This document shows, piece after piece, positions 53,603 to 62,521 of a stretch of 64,000 nt of DNA. This DNA is from Yinghuangia elevatio (GTDB taxonomy: Bacteria; Actinomycetota; Actinomycetes; Streptomycetales; Streptomycetaceae). The notes below the pieces were generated by a model. The model was not told the origin of the DNA. It worked only from the letters and a program-made list of their open reading frames with translations, and ran no database searches. Where the stretch lies: positions 11,061 through 75,060 of the forward strand of contig NZ_JBEZFP010000034.1 of the NCBI RefSeq assembly GCF_040649515.1. The letters run 5' to 3'. The position numbers and the translations under genes are program-made. Each line of letters begins with the position of its first letter. The first letter of the stretch is position 1.

Positions 53603-54112
53603 TCAGCGGAGGTCGGCGACGGCGTCACGCAGATGAGTCCTGAGGAACGCCAAGAACTCCGCGAGGTCACTGAAGGCGGCTCTAATGTCGGCTTCGTCCA
53701 CGTCGAGGACGGGCCAGGGGCCCGATGCGCCGCTCATCATGTACACACGCCCGTCCGTCGTCATCGCGATTAGGTCGCCACCGCCGTTCGTGCCGAACAC
53801 GACGATGTCGCCCTCCACCGCCCGAGCCGCCTTGGTGGGGTGCACAGTGCCGGCGCCCGCGAGCACGGATTCGACGGACTCGACGAAAAAACCGTAGTGC
53901 ACGTCCGGGAGGCCGACCTCGCCCACGACGCTGTAGAAGTCCGCAAGCGATACGGGCAGGAGGGCTCCGCCGCACACCGTGGACGGGCGGGCCTGGCGGT
54001 CAGCAAGTCTCACGTAGTTGTCACCAGGCTCGAACCCGTGCGTCGCCTCGAAGCCACGCGTGAACTCCGCAGCAAGCTGCGCCATCTCCGCGGCCCATCC
54101 GATCATTTGCAT
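53603..54112 (-). CDS. SMI1/KNR4-family protein
   Basis: 169 residues. LLPVSLADFYSVVGEVGLPD, then GDIVVFGTNGGGDLIAMTTD and GRVYMMSG are typical of SMI1/KNR4 (SUKH) domains, many of which are immunity proteins against polymorphic toxins. No toxin gene is adjacent, so it is an orphan. Start 54112 (ATG) has no strong ribosome site; the second Met (54106) is an alternative. Confidence 0.75.
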   Translation of the reverse strand: MQMIGWAAEMAQLAAEFTRGFEATHGFEPGDNYVRLADRQARPSTVCGGALLPVSLADFYSVVGEVGLPDVHYGFFVESVESVLAGAGTVHPTKAARAVEGDIVVFGTNGGGDLIAMTTDGRVYMMSGASGPWPVLDVDEADIRAAFSDLAEFLAFLRTHLRDAVADLR

Positions 54113-54293
54113 TGCTCCCAGTACTGCCCGTGCGGACGCGGTCTCGTTCGCGCCGTTTGCAGGGCCGTAACACTAACGGCCTAACGGACAGCGGCAAGAC
54201 GGCGCAACCGGTGCCGCCCTGACCTGGGCAGTCAGAGCTGGTCGGCGGGGAAATACGCAAGACGCCCCATGCAGTGCGCGGCACGATACGGGG

Positions 54294-54728
54294 ATGGACC
54301 ACCGCCTCTATGTCGATCTCGATCATGTTGAAGCCCTCGAACACGACTGGCTCTACGTCGTGCTCGAAGCCCCAACCGGTGTGGTCTACGAGATCCAGCA
54401 CGCGGGACTGGCCTGCCTCCATGCACAGATCGAGGGACACCTGATCCCGACGGAATCGACGCTGGGTTACCCCGCGCTCATCGACCTGTTCGTCACTCGC
54501 CTGCAAGGGACATGGGCTTCGATGGACCGCTTGCCCGAACACCTCGACGCCCTGCGCGCCGCCGTGGCGCACATCGCCATCCCCGTGGGGACATCGCCGG
54601 GGGACTTCTCCCAGATGCTCAGTCCCATCGCTGTCGACGAGACGAGACTCGCCGAAGCTACCGAGGCGCACATCCCAGTGACCACGGAATTCGGTCCCGG
54701 CATCCTGGTCTGGTCAAACTCGGACTGA
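54294..54728 (+). CDS. DUF6210 family protein
   Basis: 144 residues from ATG 54294. WLYVVLEAPTGVVYEIQHAG and the following HAQIEGHLIP match the N-terminal signature of DUF6210, a family of unknown function found in actinobacteria and other phyla, often near immunity genes. Cytosolic, single gene, divergent from the SMI1 gene. Confidence 0.7.
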   Translation: MDHRLYVDLDHVEALEHDWLYVVLEAPTGVVYEIQHAGLACLHAQIEGHLIPTESTLGYPALIDLFVTRLQGTWASMDRLPEHLDALRAAVAHIAIPVGTSPGDFSQMLSPIAVDETRLAEATEAHIPVTTEFGPGILVWSNSD

Positions 54729-54881
54729 GCGCCAGCGACATCCTGGCCACCTACCAGCCCGCATCCGGTGCCTGATATCACAGCGGCGGGCCGATGCCGA
54801 CCTCAGAGCGGGCCCTGGCACGCTCCGGCACTCCTACAAGCCATGCCCTTTCTGGACATGTCTACCTACTAGAACCAAAGC

Positions 54882-55160
54882 TCAGGAGGCCATCTGACCT
54901 TCTTCACTCCAGATAACCTTGTCCGCGTCGACCCAGTGCTTGAACTTCGTGCGGACGTAACCGTCGCGGCTCTCCTGGGCGAGCGGTAGCTCGCGCACCG
55001 CCTCGTGCAGCCGAAAGCTGAACTGCTCCCCCACCGCATGGCGTTCCCCGGCCGGGGTGGCCGTCACCGCCGAAGCGGGCACGGTCGCCAACACCACGGC
55101 GGCCGCCGTCGCGGCGCACCTGTACACGAAAGCCATCGACATCCCCGAGCCCCGACCCAT
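54882..55160 (-). pseudogene. Truncated secreted HNH nuclease (DUF1524-type)
   Basis: A signal peptide (AATAAAVVLATVPASAVTA) leads to VRELPLAQESRDGYVRTKFK and HWVDAD, the conserved start of streptomycete secreted HNH nucleases, in which the Cys and catalytic HNH residues should follow. The sequence breaks off right after HWVDAD into an unrelated 13-residue end, so no nuclease domain remains. Confidence 0.65.
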
Positions 55161-55408
55161 CCGCGTCCACCAGACCCTACGATCCGGTTGGTTCCGGTAG
55201 TCGTACCTCGCCTACATACGGCAAGTCCACGGCCTTACACGGTCGTTCACCCGATCAGAGCAGCCCCTTGGGCGGCGCTCCGTCGCAAGAATGACGGACG
55301 AATCCGCGGCTTCGAGGTAACACCGAGGGCACTATGCGGCTCTCATGGACACGAGGGTGCGGCGGTGGGTGCCGTGCCCGAGGCCGGTGCACCGGAGAGG
55401 GAGTCGCG

Positions 55409-55648
55409 ATGGATGCGTTCGGGGGCGCGGTGTTGGCTGCGCGGGTCTACGGAGTGTACGCCTGGCTGCGGCGGCGCCGCGCGGACAGGCGCGCCGTGAG
55501 GATCGAGGCGGCCGGCCGTGCCGGGTACGTCGGCGACGCCGTGCGCGCCGCCGAAGGCGGCGGCCGGCTCTGGGTCGAGGAACGATTCGCCGACGGGCAC
55601 CGGGTCCGCCTGGTCGTGCAGACGGCCGATACGGGGCGGGCGAGGTGA
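55409..55648 (+). CDS. Small basic protein with N-terminal membrane-like helix
   Basis: 79 residues from ATG 55409 with GGAGAGGGAG upstream. An N-terminal helix (AFGGAVLAARVYGVYAWLRR) is followed by an Arg-rich segment and strands (GGRLWVEERFADGHRVRLVV). Its stop overlaps the next start (GTGA). In intact loci such a gene precedes a sigma factor; here the sigma gene is broken. Confidence 0.55.
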   Translation: MDAFGGAVLAARVYGVYAWLRRRRADRRAVRIEAAGRAGYVGDAVRAAEGGGRLWVEERFADGHRVRLVVQTADTGRAR

Positions 55649-55860
55649 CCCCCGACGACGCGGAGAAGGCGCCGTCCCTCCCATCTCCGGGATCCGGCGT
55701 CCCCGGCACGATGGCCCGAACCGAGACCGACCGCAGCCATGGCCTGCTCCCACCGAACACCGAGTCCGACCCAGGCAGCCGCGGCGACGCCGACGAACGG
55801 CAGTACAGGGACGCGCAGTTCAGCGCGTTCTACCGTGCCCACGTCAGTGCTCGTCTTTGA
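55645..55860 (+). pseudogene. Truncated sigma-70 family gene (N-terminus only)
   Basis: GTG 55645 overlaps the upstream stop (GTGA). The 71-residue product has a Pro/Ser-rich lead and ends DAQFSAFYRAHVSARL then stop. F.AFYRAHV is the very start of sigma region 2 in streptomycete ECF factors; all further regions are absent. A rearrangement or frameshift cut the gene here. Confidence 0.55.
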
Positions 55861-55889
55861 ACTGGAACCGGTGGTCCTAGGCTGATTGG

Positions 55890-56204
55890 GTGAGCGTCGG
55901 CAAGGTCGTACGCCTGTCGCAGCGGAGGCCGGAGAGGCTGTGCCCGTTCTGCGGCGCCTTGGTTCGGCCGGAGTCGCGGCCGGAGAAGGTGTACTGCTCG
56001 TCGAAGTGCCGGTCGGCGCAATGGCGGCTGGTGCGGCGGAGCCGGGCGAAGGTCGCCGCGCTGGTCAGGGGTATCGAGTCGCGGGTCCGGTGCCCGGAGT
56101 GCGGGGCGGTGTGGACGGCCGGGGTGGAGCGGGCGAAGCGGGCGGTCTATTGCTCTGACCGGTGCCGGGTACGTGCCTGTCGCCGTCGGAAAGCTCGCGG
56201 TTGA
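55890..56204 (+). CDS. Double treble-clef zinc-cluster protein
   Basis: 104 residues from GTG 55890. Two copies of a CxxC...CxxxC motif: C18/C21 with C36/C40 (LCPFCGA... YCSSKCRSAQW) and C69/C72 with C87/C91 (RCPECGA... YCSDRCRVRAC), each followed by basic residues. The second matches the zinc site of the HTH protein at 50875 (TCSDRCRREM). Such modules bind nucleic acid or proteins. Role unknown. Confidence 0.75.
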   Translation: MSVGKVVRLSQRRPERLCPFCGALVRPESRPEKVYCSSKCRSAQWRLVRRSRAKVAALVRGIESRVRCPECGAVWTAGVERAKRAVYCSDRCRVRACRRRKARG

Positions 56205-56502
56205 GGGGCGCGCGGTCGCAGTCCGCCCGTTGTCGGTGTTGTCACGATTCGGTGAACAGGGCGACCGCTGCCTGCGGCTGTGCCCGGATTTACCGAATAG
56301 TGCCGTTCGCTTGAGCGTTGCAGTAACGGTGATGCGATCGCCTGCGGGGCGGCGGTGAGAACGCGCGGGTGGCGCGCGGTAGTTCGCCTCCTGCGCCTGG
56401 CCGCTGCTCCTGCCGACCGGCGCGCGCGTCGCTTGACACTGGGCTCGCGCCGGCCGGGTCCCCATCGGCCGCTTTGGTCGTCCCCGGCGCGCGCCGGAGG
56501 CG

Positions 56503-57633
56503 GTGGTCACCGTGTCGGAGATGGTGGGACACGTCAGCAAGGAGCGTTTCGAGGAACTCTTGCAGCGCGGTCGCGAGCTGGTCGACCGCGTAGCGCGGTC
56601 CCAGCTGGAGCTGGGCGACATGGCGTTGGAGATCGAGCCGATGGGGCCCTGGGGCGGCGGGCACGCGGCAGCCGACGAGCAGGTCTACACGGTCGAGTCC
56701 GCGATCGGGATGTTCGCGGAGGGGCTCGGGCTGGCGACCAGCACGGTGCTGGGGTACCGGTGGACGGCGTCGCGGTGGCCGGCCGAGCAGCGGCGCCCCG
56801 GGGTGTCGTACTCGGTGCTCGCGGCCCTGGCGTCGATCGCGGACCCGGACGAGCGGTTCGCGACCGTCGCGGACGAGCCGCTGAACGAGCGGACCGGCCG
56901 ACGCGGCTGGTGGTTGGACGAGGCGAACCGGGTCGTGGGGCGTCGCGTGAAGCACCCGGCGTCGCGGCAGGAGCGCGTGGAGAAGATCCGCGACCTGGCA
57001 CGGGACGACGTGGTCGCCGCCCGTGCGACCGCTGACCTGTTGCGTCGGCCCGAGGTCGCCACGGCAGCCCTCAACGACTCGGCGGCGAAGCGGATGGTCA
57101 ACACCGTGCAGTTCGAGGACAGCAAAGTTGCCGCCGAGGTCGCCGCCGACCTGCTCCGGCGGCCCGAGGTCGCCGCCGAGGCGCTGAGTGACACCGGCGC
57201 CAAGCAGGTCGTCAACAAGGTGCAGTTCGAGGACCCCGGCGCGGCCGCGGAGACCGCGGCCGAACTGCTGCGCAGGCCCGCTGTCGCACGGCGGGCGATG
57301 AGTGACCCGGGCGCACGCAACGCGGTCAACACGGCCCAGTTCGACAACTCCCGGCAGTTCGGAGAAGGGCTGCGCGAGCGGTTCCCGGCGCTGGACCGGG
57401 TCGAGCGGACCGGGCAGTTCATCGACTTGGTCGGCGTCTGCGTTGGGTTCGTCACCAACGCTGGGCGGGTCATCCCGTCGCTGCGCGGACACGAGTTCAC
57501 CGACGACGAGCGCCGCGTGATCGAGTCGAACATCGCCCGGATCCGCGCCACGGCCGACTGGCTGGAGTCCGTCCTGGAAACCGGCGCGGTCGACCTGGAC
57601 GCCGCGCTCGCACGCATCCTGCAGGGCGAGTAG
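56503..57633 (+). CDS. DUF6192 (RacO-like) protein
   Basis: 376 residues from GTG 56503 (GTG 56512 is an alternative; GGAGG lies upstream). The N-terminal half contains LGLATSTVLGYRWTASRWPA and VSYSVLAALASIADPDERF, characteristic of DUF6192, named RacO in streptomycete annotations. Three tandem 38-residue repeats (57013-57354) and a C-terminal helical region follow. It is followed by a racP-like gene with 3 bp between the genes, so the two are one operon. Molecular role not known to me. Confidence 0.75.
   Translation: MVTVSEMVGHVSKERFEELLQRGRELVDRVARSQLELGDMALEIEPMGPWGGGHAAADEQVYTVESAIGMFAEGLGLATSTVLGYRWTASRWPAEQRRPGVSYSVLAALASIADPDERFATVADEPLNERTGRRGWWLDEANRVVGRRVKHPASRQERVEKIRDLARDDVVAARATADLLRRPEVATAALNDSAAKRMVNTVQFEDSKVAAEVAADLLRRPEVAAEALSDTGAKQVVNKVQFEDPGAAAETAAELLRRPAVARRAMSDPGARNAVNTAQFDNSRQFGEGLRERFPALDRVERTGQFIDLVGVCVGFVTNAGRVIPSLRGHEFTDDERRVIESNIARIRATADWLESVLETGAVDLDAALARILQGE
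57013..57354 (+). repeat. Three tandem 114-bp coding repeats
   Basis: Units start at 57013, 57127 and 57241. Each encodes A.DLLRRPEVA..AL.D..A followed by K..VN.VQFED. The period is exactly 38 codons. The protein pattern is better conserved than the DNA, so the repeats are older than those in the first gene. Confidence 0.8.
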
Positions 57634-57636
57634 GCC

Positions 57637-58068
57637 ATGGTGCGCCCCGCGTTGCCGCCGAACGTGAGCGGGCAACGCGTAAGGGTCGCGCTGCTGGAGG
57701 CGCGCCCGGCGGGCCTGCACATGCCCCATCTGGTCATGGCCACCGAACTGTCCCGCAGCCAGGTACGCCGCGGCATCGTCTATCTGCGCGACACCGCCGC
57801 CGAACTCGGTCTCACCCCGCTGATCTGGGACCGCATGAACGGCTACCGATTCAGCTCCGACCCCGAGGACTGGGTGGCCTACGAACTGCGGTCCTTCCGC
57901 AAGGAGATGACCGCGATCCGGCGGATCGTCACCGGCTGCGTGATCCCGCACTCGCTGCTGCGGCCCGACGACGAGGACGTCAAGCTCATGCTCGGCCAGC
58001 TGACCGGGGTCGAGTCGGGCTTCGAATACCTCATCAGGCAACTGGAGCGCACCCGCAAGACCGCCTGA
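57637..58068 (+). CDS. RacP-like protein
   Basis: 143 residues. A winged-helix-like start (VSGQRVRVALLEARPAGLHM, then LSRSQVRRGIVYLRD) and the following WDRMNGYRFS resemble the streptomycete protein annotated RacP. The C-terminal half is helical. Overlap-type spacing with the RacO-like gene (3 bp) points to one transcript, ended by a hairpin at 58095. It may be a DNA-binding partner of RacO. Confidence 0.65.
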   Translation: MVRPALPPNVSGQRVRVALLEARPAGLHMPHLVMATELSRSQVRRGIVYLRDTAAELGLTPLIWDRMNGYRFSSDPEDWVAYELRSFRKEMTAIRRIVTGCVIPHSLLRPDDEDVKLMLGQLTGVESGFEYLIRQLERTRKTA

Positions 58069-58094
58069 GGCTTCCCCGCAAGGAAGGAGCAAAG

Positions 58095-58126
58095 GGGGTG
58101 TGGCCCGCTGCTGCGGGCCACACCCC
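58095..58126 (+). terminator. 14-bp hairpin terminator of the racO-racP-like operon
   Basis: GGGGTGTGGCCCGC and GCGGGCCACACCCC pair perfectly around TGCT, 26 bp after the stop codon. Confidence 0.8.
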
Positions 58127-58136
58127 TGGTGCTGCC

Positions 58137-59030
58137 ATGCCCACACGACCGAGCCCCGAAGAACCGCAGCGGATGCGCCGACGGTGCTATCCGTCCGACA
58201 CGTCCAACGCCGAATGGGCGTTGCTCGAACCGCTGCTGCCGATTCCGGCCTGCCGGACACCGACAGGCGGCAGACCGGAGAAGCACCACCGCCGCGACAT
58301 CGTGGACGCGATCCGGTACGTCGTGGACAACGACATCAAATGGCGCGCGCTCCCAGCCGACTACCCGCCGTTCCCCACCGTGTTCGGATTCTTCCGCCGC
58401 TGGGCCCTGACCGGGGTGGTCACCCGAATCCGCGACCAGCTCCGGCGCCGGATCCGGATGCGTGCGGGCAAGAGCCCCCGCCCGGTCTCGGTCATCCTCG
58501 ACTCCCAGTCGGTCAAAGCAGCCGAGACCGTACGCCGGGCAACGCGCGGCTACGACCCGGGCAAGAAGATCAACGGCCGGAAGCGACACCTGGCCGTGGA
58601 CAACCGGGGATTGCTGGTGTCCGTTCTGGTCACCGGCGCGGACGTCCGCGACGCCGACGCCGCCCGCGATGTCCTCTGGCGCCTGCGCCTGACCAACCCG
58701 AGCGTCGTGATTGCCTGGGCTGACTCCGCATACGCCGGCCAGCTCGCCGACTGGGCCACGAAGCTCGGCATCACGCTCAAGACCGTCCCGCGGCCGAAGA
58801 ACCAGAAAGGATTCGTCGTCTTGCCCAAGCGCTGGGTGGTCGAAAGGACCAACGCCTGGACGCTGCGAGCCCGCCGGAACGTAAGGGACTACGAGACTCT
58901 GCCCACGCACGCCGAGGCCCACGTCAACTGGGGAGCGATTGCGGTGATGACCAAACGCCTTACCCGCAAGGGCGCGACGGTGACACGCACCGCCGAGTCC
59001 TGGCGCAAGCGCGAACAGCGCGCGGCTTAA
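58137..59030 (+). mobile_element. IS5-family transposase, apparently intact
   Basis: 297 residues from ATG 58137 (ATG 58173 is an alternative). MRRRCYPSDTSNAEWALLEP is the typical IS5 DUF4096 start; the DDE residues are in ILDSQSVKAAE (D), WADSAYAG (D) and VVERTNAW (E). One uninterrupted frame, so probably active. I could not define terminal inverted repeats or a target duplication by eye. It lies directly after the racP terminator and does not break a visible gene. Confidence 0.88.
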
Positions 59031-59173
59031 ACAGCGGGTTCGGCCCAACGCCGCCCCCAGCGGGCATGACCGGACCAAGTGCGTCCGCAGGAACTTGCCC
59101 CCAGAGCCCGGAAGGTTCACGTAAGGCAGCAGGGAACGCCGGACCGTCTGTCACCAGGCTAACCCGTCCAGGA

Positions 59174-59743
59174 TCACGAACGAGGCGGGATTCCCAACGC
59201 CGTGAGAAGCCCCAGGAAGCGGTCCTCCGCGCATCCATGGTCGCCGCGCATCACCTCAAGGACCTGCTCGCTGTCACCGCTGAATCCAGCAGCGTCGGCC
59301 CACGCGGACAATTCATCGGCGTGAGCCGGAAGCCTGGCATCGATCCATTCGAACCACACGCGCTCCCCAGCCCCCGCTTCCGGCCCGCCGGGAAGCGGGG
59401 TGCCCTGCGCGGCGTAGCCAGCAGCGGAGCGGGCTTCGATCCACCCCTCGGATACGCCTGACAACGTACCAAATGCCGTGAGATAGGCCGTGTCGCTGTC
59501 GAACACGACGGCCAGCAGCGTCGGCGACCCAGTCTCCAGAGCAAGCGCCTGCAAGAACTCCTCGGGTTCGTCAGGCACGTCCCGCCAGACATTGACCACC
59601 TGCCACCCTTGGCCAGCGACGTGCCAGATCTCCCAACGCAGCGGCGTCTCCTCAGGCCACTCCGGCTCGTCTTGCCGCAACGCCTCAAGCTCCAGAACGT
59701 CGCCATCACAACGGACGACGACCAACCCACCCCAGAAACCCAT
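59174..59743 (-). CDS. Hypothetical protein with MGFWGGLVVVR start
   Basis: 189 residues from ATG 59743 with an AAAGGGAGGGG ribosome site. The start MGFWGGLVVVRCDGDVLELE is typical of an actinobacterial family of soluble proteins of unknown function. PLRWEIWHVAGQGWQVVNVW and the Glu/Trp-rich C-terminus fit. Possibly immunity-like, but this is a guess. Single gene next to the IS5 element. Confidence 0.65.
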   Translation of the reverse strand: MGFWGGLVVVRCDGDVLELEALRQDEPEWPEETPLRWEIWHVAGQGWQVVNVWRDVPDEPEEFLQALALETGSPTLLAVVFDSDTAYLTAFGTLSGVSEGWIEARSAAGYAAQGTPLPGGPEAGAGERVWFEWIDARLPAHADELSAWADAAGFSGDSEQVLEVMRGDHGCAEDRFLGLLTALGIPPRS

Positions 59744-59784
59744 CCTCGCCCCCTCCCTTTCACGCGGGCTGGACGCTACTCGCA

Positions 59785-60171
59785 GTGCCCGACATGCCAG
59801 CAGGGAAGGTCGTCGCAGTTAAAGAACGAGCTCTGACCGCCGCACAGCGCGAACGCCTCGCCGAGCTCGGCATCAAGCCCCTCGCAGCCCCCAAGGCCCC
59901 GAAGGCTCCGAAAGCCGCCCAGAAAGCCGCTGGAGGCCCTTCCAGCGCCTTCGAGAAGGGTCTGGCGGCCCTGCGGCAATACCGGGACCGGACCGGGTCT
60001 GTGACCGTCCCCAGGAACCACGTGGAGGCTCTGGAAGCGGCCTCCGGAGATGGCGGCGAGCCGATGGAGGTGAAGCTCGGGGTGTGGCTCTCCAACACCA
60101 AGAGCCGCCGCGCCAAGCTCACCGACGACCAGCTCGACAGGCTCGCCGAGGAAGGACTCGACTGGCGGTAG
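59785..60171 (+). pseudogene. Helicase-associated-domain fragment
   Basis: 128 residues. FEKGLAALRQYRDRTGSVTV and KLGVWLSNTKSRRAKLTDDQ, then LDRLAEEGLDW, are the helicase-associated domain found at the C-terminus of very large actinobacterial DEAD/DEAH helicases. Here no helicase precedes it. It begins within 45 bp of the neighbouring divergent gene, so it is probably the tail of a deleted helicase gene, although GTG 59785 could start a free-standing protein. Confidence 0.65.
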
Positions 60172-60186
60172 GCGAGCATCCGGCCG

Positions 60187-60222
60187 GAAGGGGCGCAGCA
60201 GCCTTGGCCGTTGCGCCCCTTC
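60187..60222 (+). terminator. 11-bp hairpin terminator
   Basis: GAAGGGGCGCA (60187-60197) pairs with TGCGCCCCTTC (60212-60222), 15 bp after the stop of the helicase-associated fragment. Confidence 0.65.
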
Positions 60223-60306
60223 GGCGTTCCTGCGCCCAGGCGAGGCTGCTCTGGCCAACGCCGCCGTCCGCGCCACTCCCACGGTGCGTAATGGCTTGCT
60301 AGGCCT

Positions 60307-61415
60307 TCAACGATGCCGGGGGTCGCGGGGTGTGATCCTGTCTCGGTGGAGCATCGGGCGTAGGCGGACTTGTTCGGCGGTGGCGCGACGAGTCTGTTCG
60401 GGTGTCGCACCCCCGACGTTCATAAGGGCGCCTACATCGGGGAGTTCGGCTTCCAGTAGGAATCGGCCGTCGGGGTGGCAGTAGGCGAAGAAGTAGGTCT
60501 GTTCGAGGAGCATCGCGTTGAGTTCGGCTGCGGCTGCCAGGCTGTCGTCTTGGGCGAGCTGCACCAGTGGCGGCGCTGTACTCCCAGGTGGTCCGTACAC
60601 GACCGCCGTGCGTGGCCCGACCGGCATCACAATCTCCTCGGCCAGTGCAATGCCTCCGCGCTTGTTCTGGACTTGGATCAGCTCCCGACGGGGGCGTGGA
60701 ATCCGCTGCCCCCGGCGGCGACGGCTGCGGATCCGTCGCCGTGGGGGGAGGAGGGGTGCCGGGTAGTCCTCGGACTGATTGAGGACAACGGGTTCGTCTC
60801 CAGACACCAGTGCCCCGGCAGTCAGTTCCATGATGGTGAGCGGTCTTGCCAGCAGGTAGGGCTGGAAGTCGAGTGCAAGGTTGCCCATTTGACGGATGTG
60901 GTCCTCAGGGGCGGAGACGAACTCCGCATTGCGCAAGTCAGCACGCCGCAGGTGCTGGGCTGGGGTCGCCTTCCTGCCCAACGGCGGCGTGGGTGTGCCG
61001 ACGATCCGGAAGTACATGTCGGACAGCAGTTCCAACCGACGGCGGTGGGCTTGTCCGCGCACCATTTGAAATCCGACGAGCAGGCCGCTTGAGCGGCACG
61101 CCGATTTGCGGCATTCAGGGCGTCGACGGGGCCGATCAGTTCCCGCAGCGCGTGCGCGCCTCGCTCCTCCACTCGGCTCAGCAACTGTTCCATGCGGCCG
61201 TCGAGATAGCCGTCGACGTGGATGAATGTGTAGAAGTCCTTCACCGCCAAATCGGCGGGCATACGCAGCCCAGGCCGGGCGGTGCGGCGGTCCCGGACCC
61301 ACACGCGGCCGCGCGAGTCTGCGAAGGGCTCGATCAGCAAGCGGGGGACGGTGTGGTGGCGGGCCCCGACCCCCACGGACGGATCCCACTCAGCAGCCTC
61401 CCAGATATCCACCAC
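60307..61415 (-). pseudogene. DUF4238 family gene with a frameshift
   Basis: ATG 61415 begins GARHHTVPRLLIEPFADSRG, VWVRDRRTARPGLRM and DLAVKDFYTFIHVDG, the clear N-terminus of DUF4238. Near 61085 the coding moves to the next frame, which reads LLVGFQMVRGQAHRRRLELL and DMYFRIVG and continues to 60307. A single-base indel (true mutation or sequencing error) would rejoin the two parts into about 365 residues. The family is of unknown function, often in accessory regions. Confidence 0.7.
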
Positions 61416-61535
61416 CTCAATGGCCCAGCCCCCACCGACGATGTCGCCGAAGTTTCGCCCGTGGCGGTGGGTTGGGGTGCAGGATCGTTCCGGGGTGTGG
61501 TCGCCGCTCCAGCAGGTGCGCCCCGGTCGTGGGGT

Positions 61536-61739
61536 CTACCGCAGCCCCGGGAATCCTGATCGCCAATGCCCGCGCGGGGGGATGCGGCCCAGCACGTCGG
61601 CGATCGTCCGGTACGACGCCCCGTTCATCGCCTTGCTTGGATCGCCGTCCCGCTCCGCTTCGGCGGCCAATCGGTCGGCCTGCTCGTTGGCGTAGTCGTG
61701 CGCCTGGAGAATCCGCTCCAGGAGTTCGTCGGCATCCAT
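61536..61739 (-). CDS. Small helical protein
   Basis: 67 residues from ATG 61739 with a GGAGG ribosome site 6 bp upstream. Charged helix (DELLERILQAHDYANEQADR) and a C-terminal segment with RTIADVLGRIPPRG. Cytosolic, unknown function. Just upstream of the DUF4238 gene on the same strand. Confidence 0.6.
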   Translation of the reverse strand: MDADELLERILQAHDYANEQADRLAAEAERDGDPSKAMNGASYRTIADVLGRIPPRGHWRSGFPGLR

Positions 61740-61986
61740 TTCGGCCTCCGCAGGATCACCCCTCCTGATCCAGCTTCCGCCGCCGACGCGGGTGGCGCAC
61801 CTTCGATGCCGCGGGAGAAATCACATGATCCGTTCGTCTCTGTGTGTGAGGCACTCTCCTGCCTGCCGGGCAGGGCCTCCTCCGGAGAAGGCCTCCGGGG
61901 GTCCACCGGATGAAGGGGGCTCGTCTGATGAGCCTCGTAAGCAACCAGATGGCCGGGGCCCGCTACGCGGGTGCGGAGGCGGGGCA

Positions 61987-62520
61987 GTGAAGAACGAGAG
62001 CGAGTTCCTCACCATCTGCCGCGAGCTGCACCCCGAGACGGTCAAGATCGCCTTGTACTACACCCGCGATCTCGACCGTGCGCAGCAGGTCGCCAGCGAC
62101 GTGTGGGTCAAGTTCTCCAAGGTCTACGACGACCCGCGCACTCGCAATGCGATCAACACCAACCCCGGTTACCGCCGCACTGCGGTGCGCAACGCGTTCT
62201 TCGACGCGTACCGGGCTGAGAAGCGTTGGGCCGAACGGGAGGTGTGCTGGGACCCGGACAAGATCGCCGAGTTGCAGTTGTCCGACCCCGAGTGGCTCGA
62301 GAACCAGGTCCGCAACGGCCTGGACGCGCAGCTCGGTCACGCTCTCGCGAAGCTCGGCGAGGAGGAGTTTCAGATCATCATCCTCCGCTACTACGAGGAC
62401 ATGAAGCCGCGCGAGATCGCGGAGGAGATGTCCATTCCCGCCGCGCGTGTGCACCGCGTCCACTACGCGGCGCTCAGGAAGCTCAGGACCTACTTGGAGG
62501 AAAGCAACGAGGTGGCATGA
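61987..62520 (+). CDS. ECF-type sigma-70 factor
   Basis: 177 residues from GTG 61987 with GGAGG upstream. Region 2: ALYYTRDLDRAQQVASDVWV, then TAVRNAFFDAYRAEKRW; region 4 HTH: EEEFQIIILRYYEDMKPREI then AEEMSIPAARVHRVHYAALR. No C-terminal extension, so it belongs to the short ECF-like group. The next gene starts 2 bp after its stop, a position where anti-sigma factors are often found. It probably directs transcription of itself or the small genes downstream, which is inference. Confidence 0.85.
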   Translation: MKNESEFLTICRELHPETVKIALYYTRDLDRAQQVASDVWVKFSKVYDDPRTRNAINTNPGYRRTAVRNAFFDAYRAEKRWAEREVCWDPDKIAELQLSDPEWLENQVRNGLDAQLGHALAKLGEEEFQIIILRYYEDMKPREIAEEMSIPAARVHRVHYAALRKLRTYLEESNEVA

Positions 62521-62521
62521 C

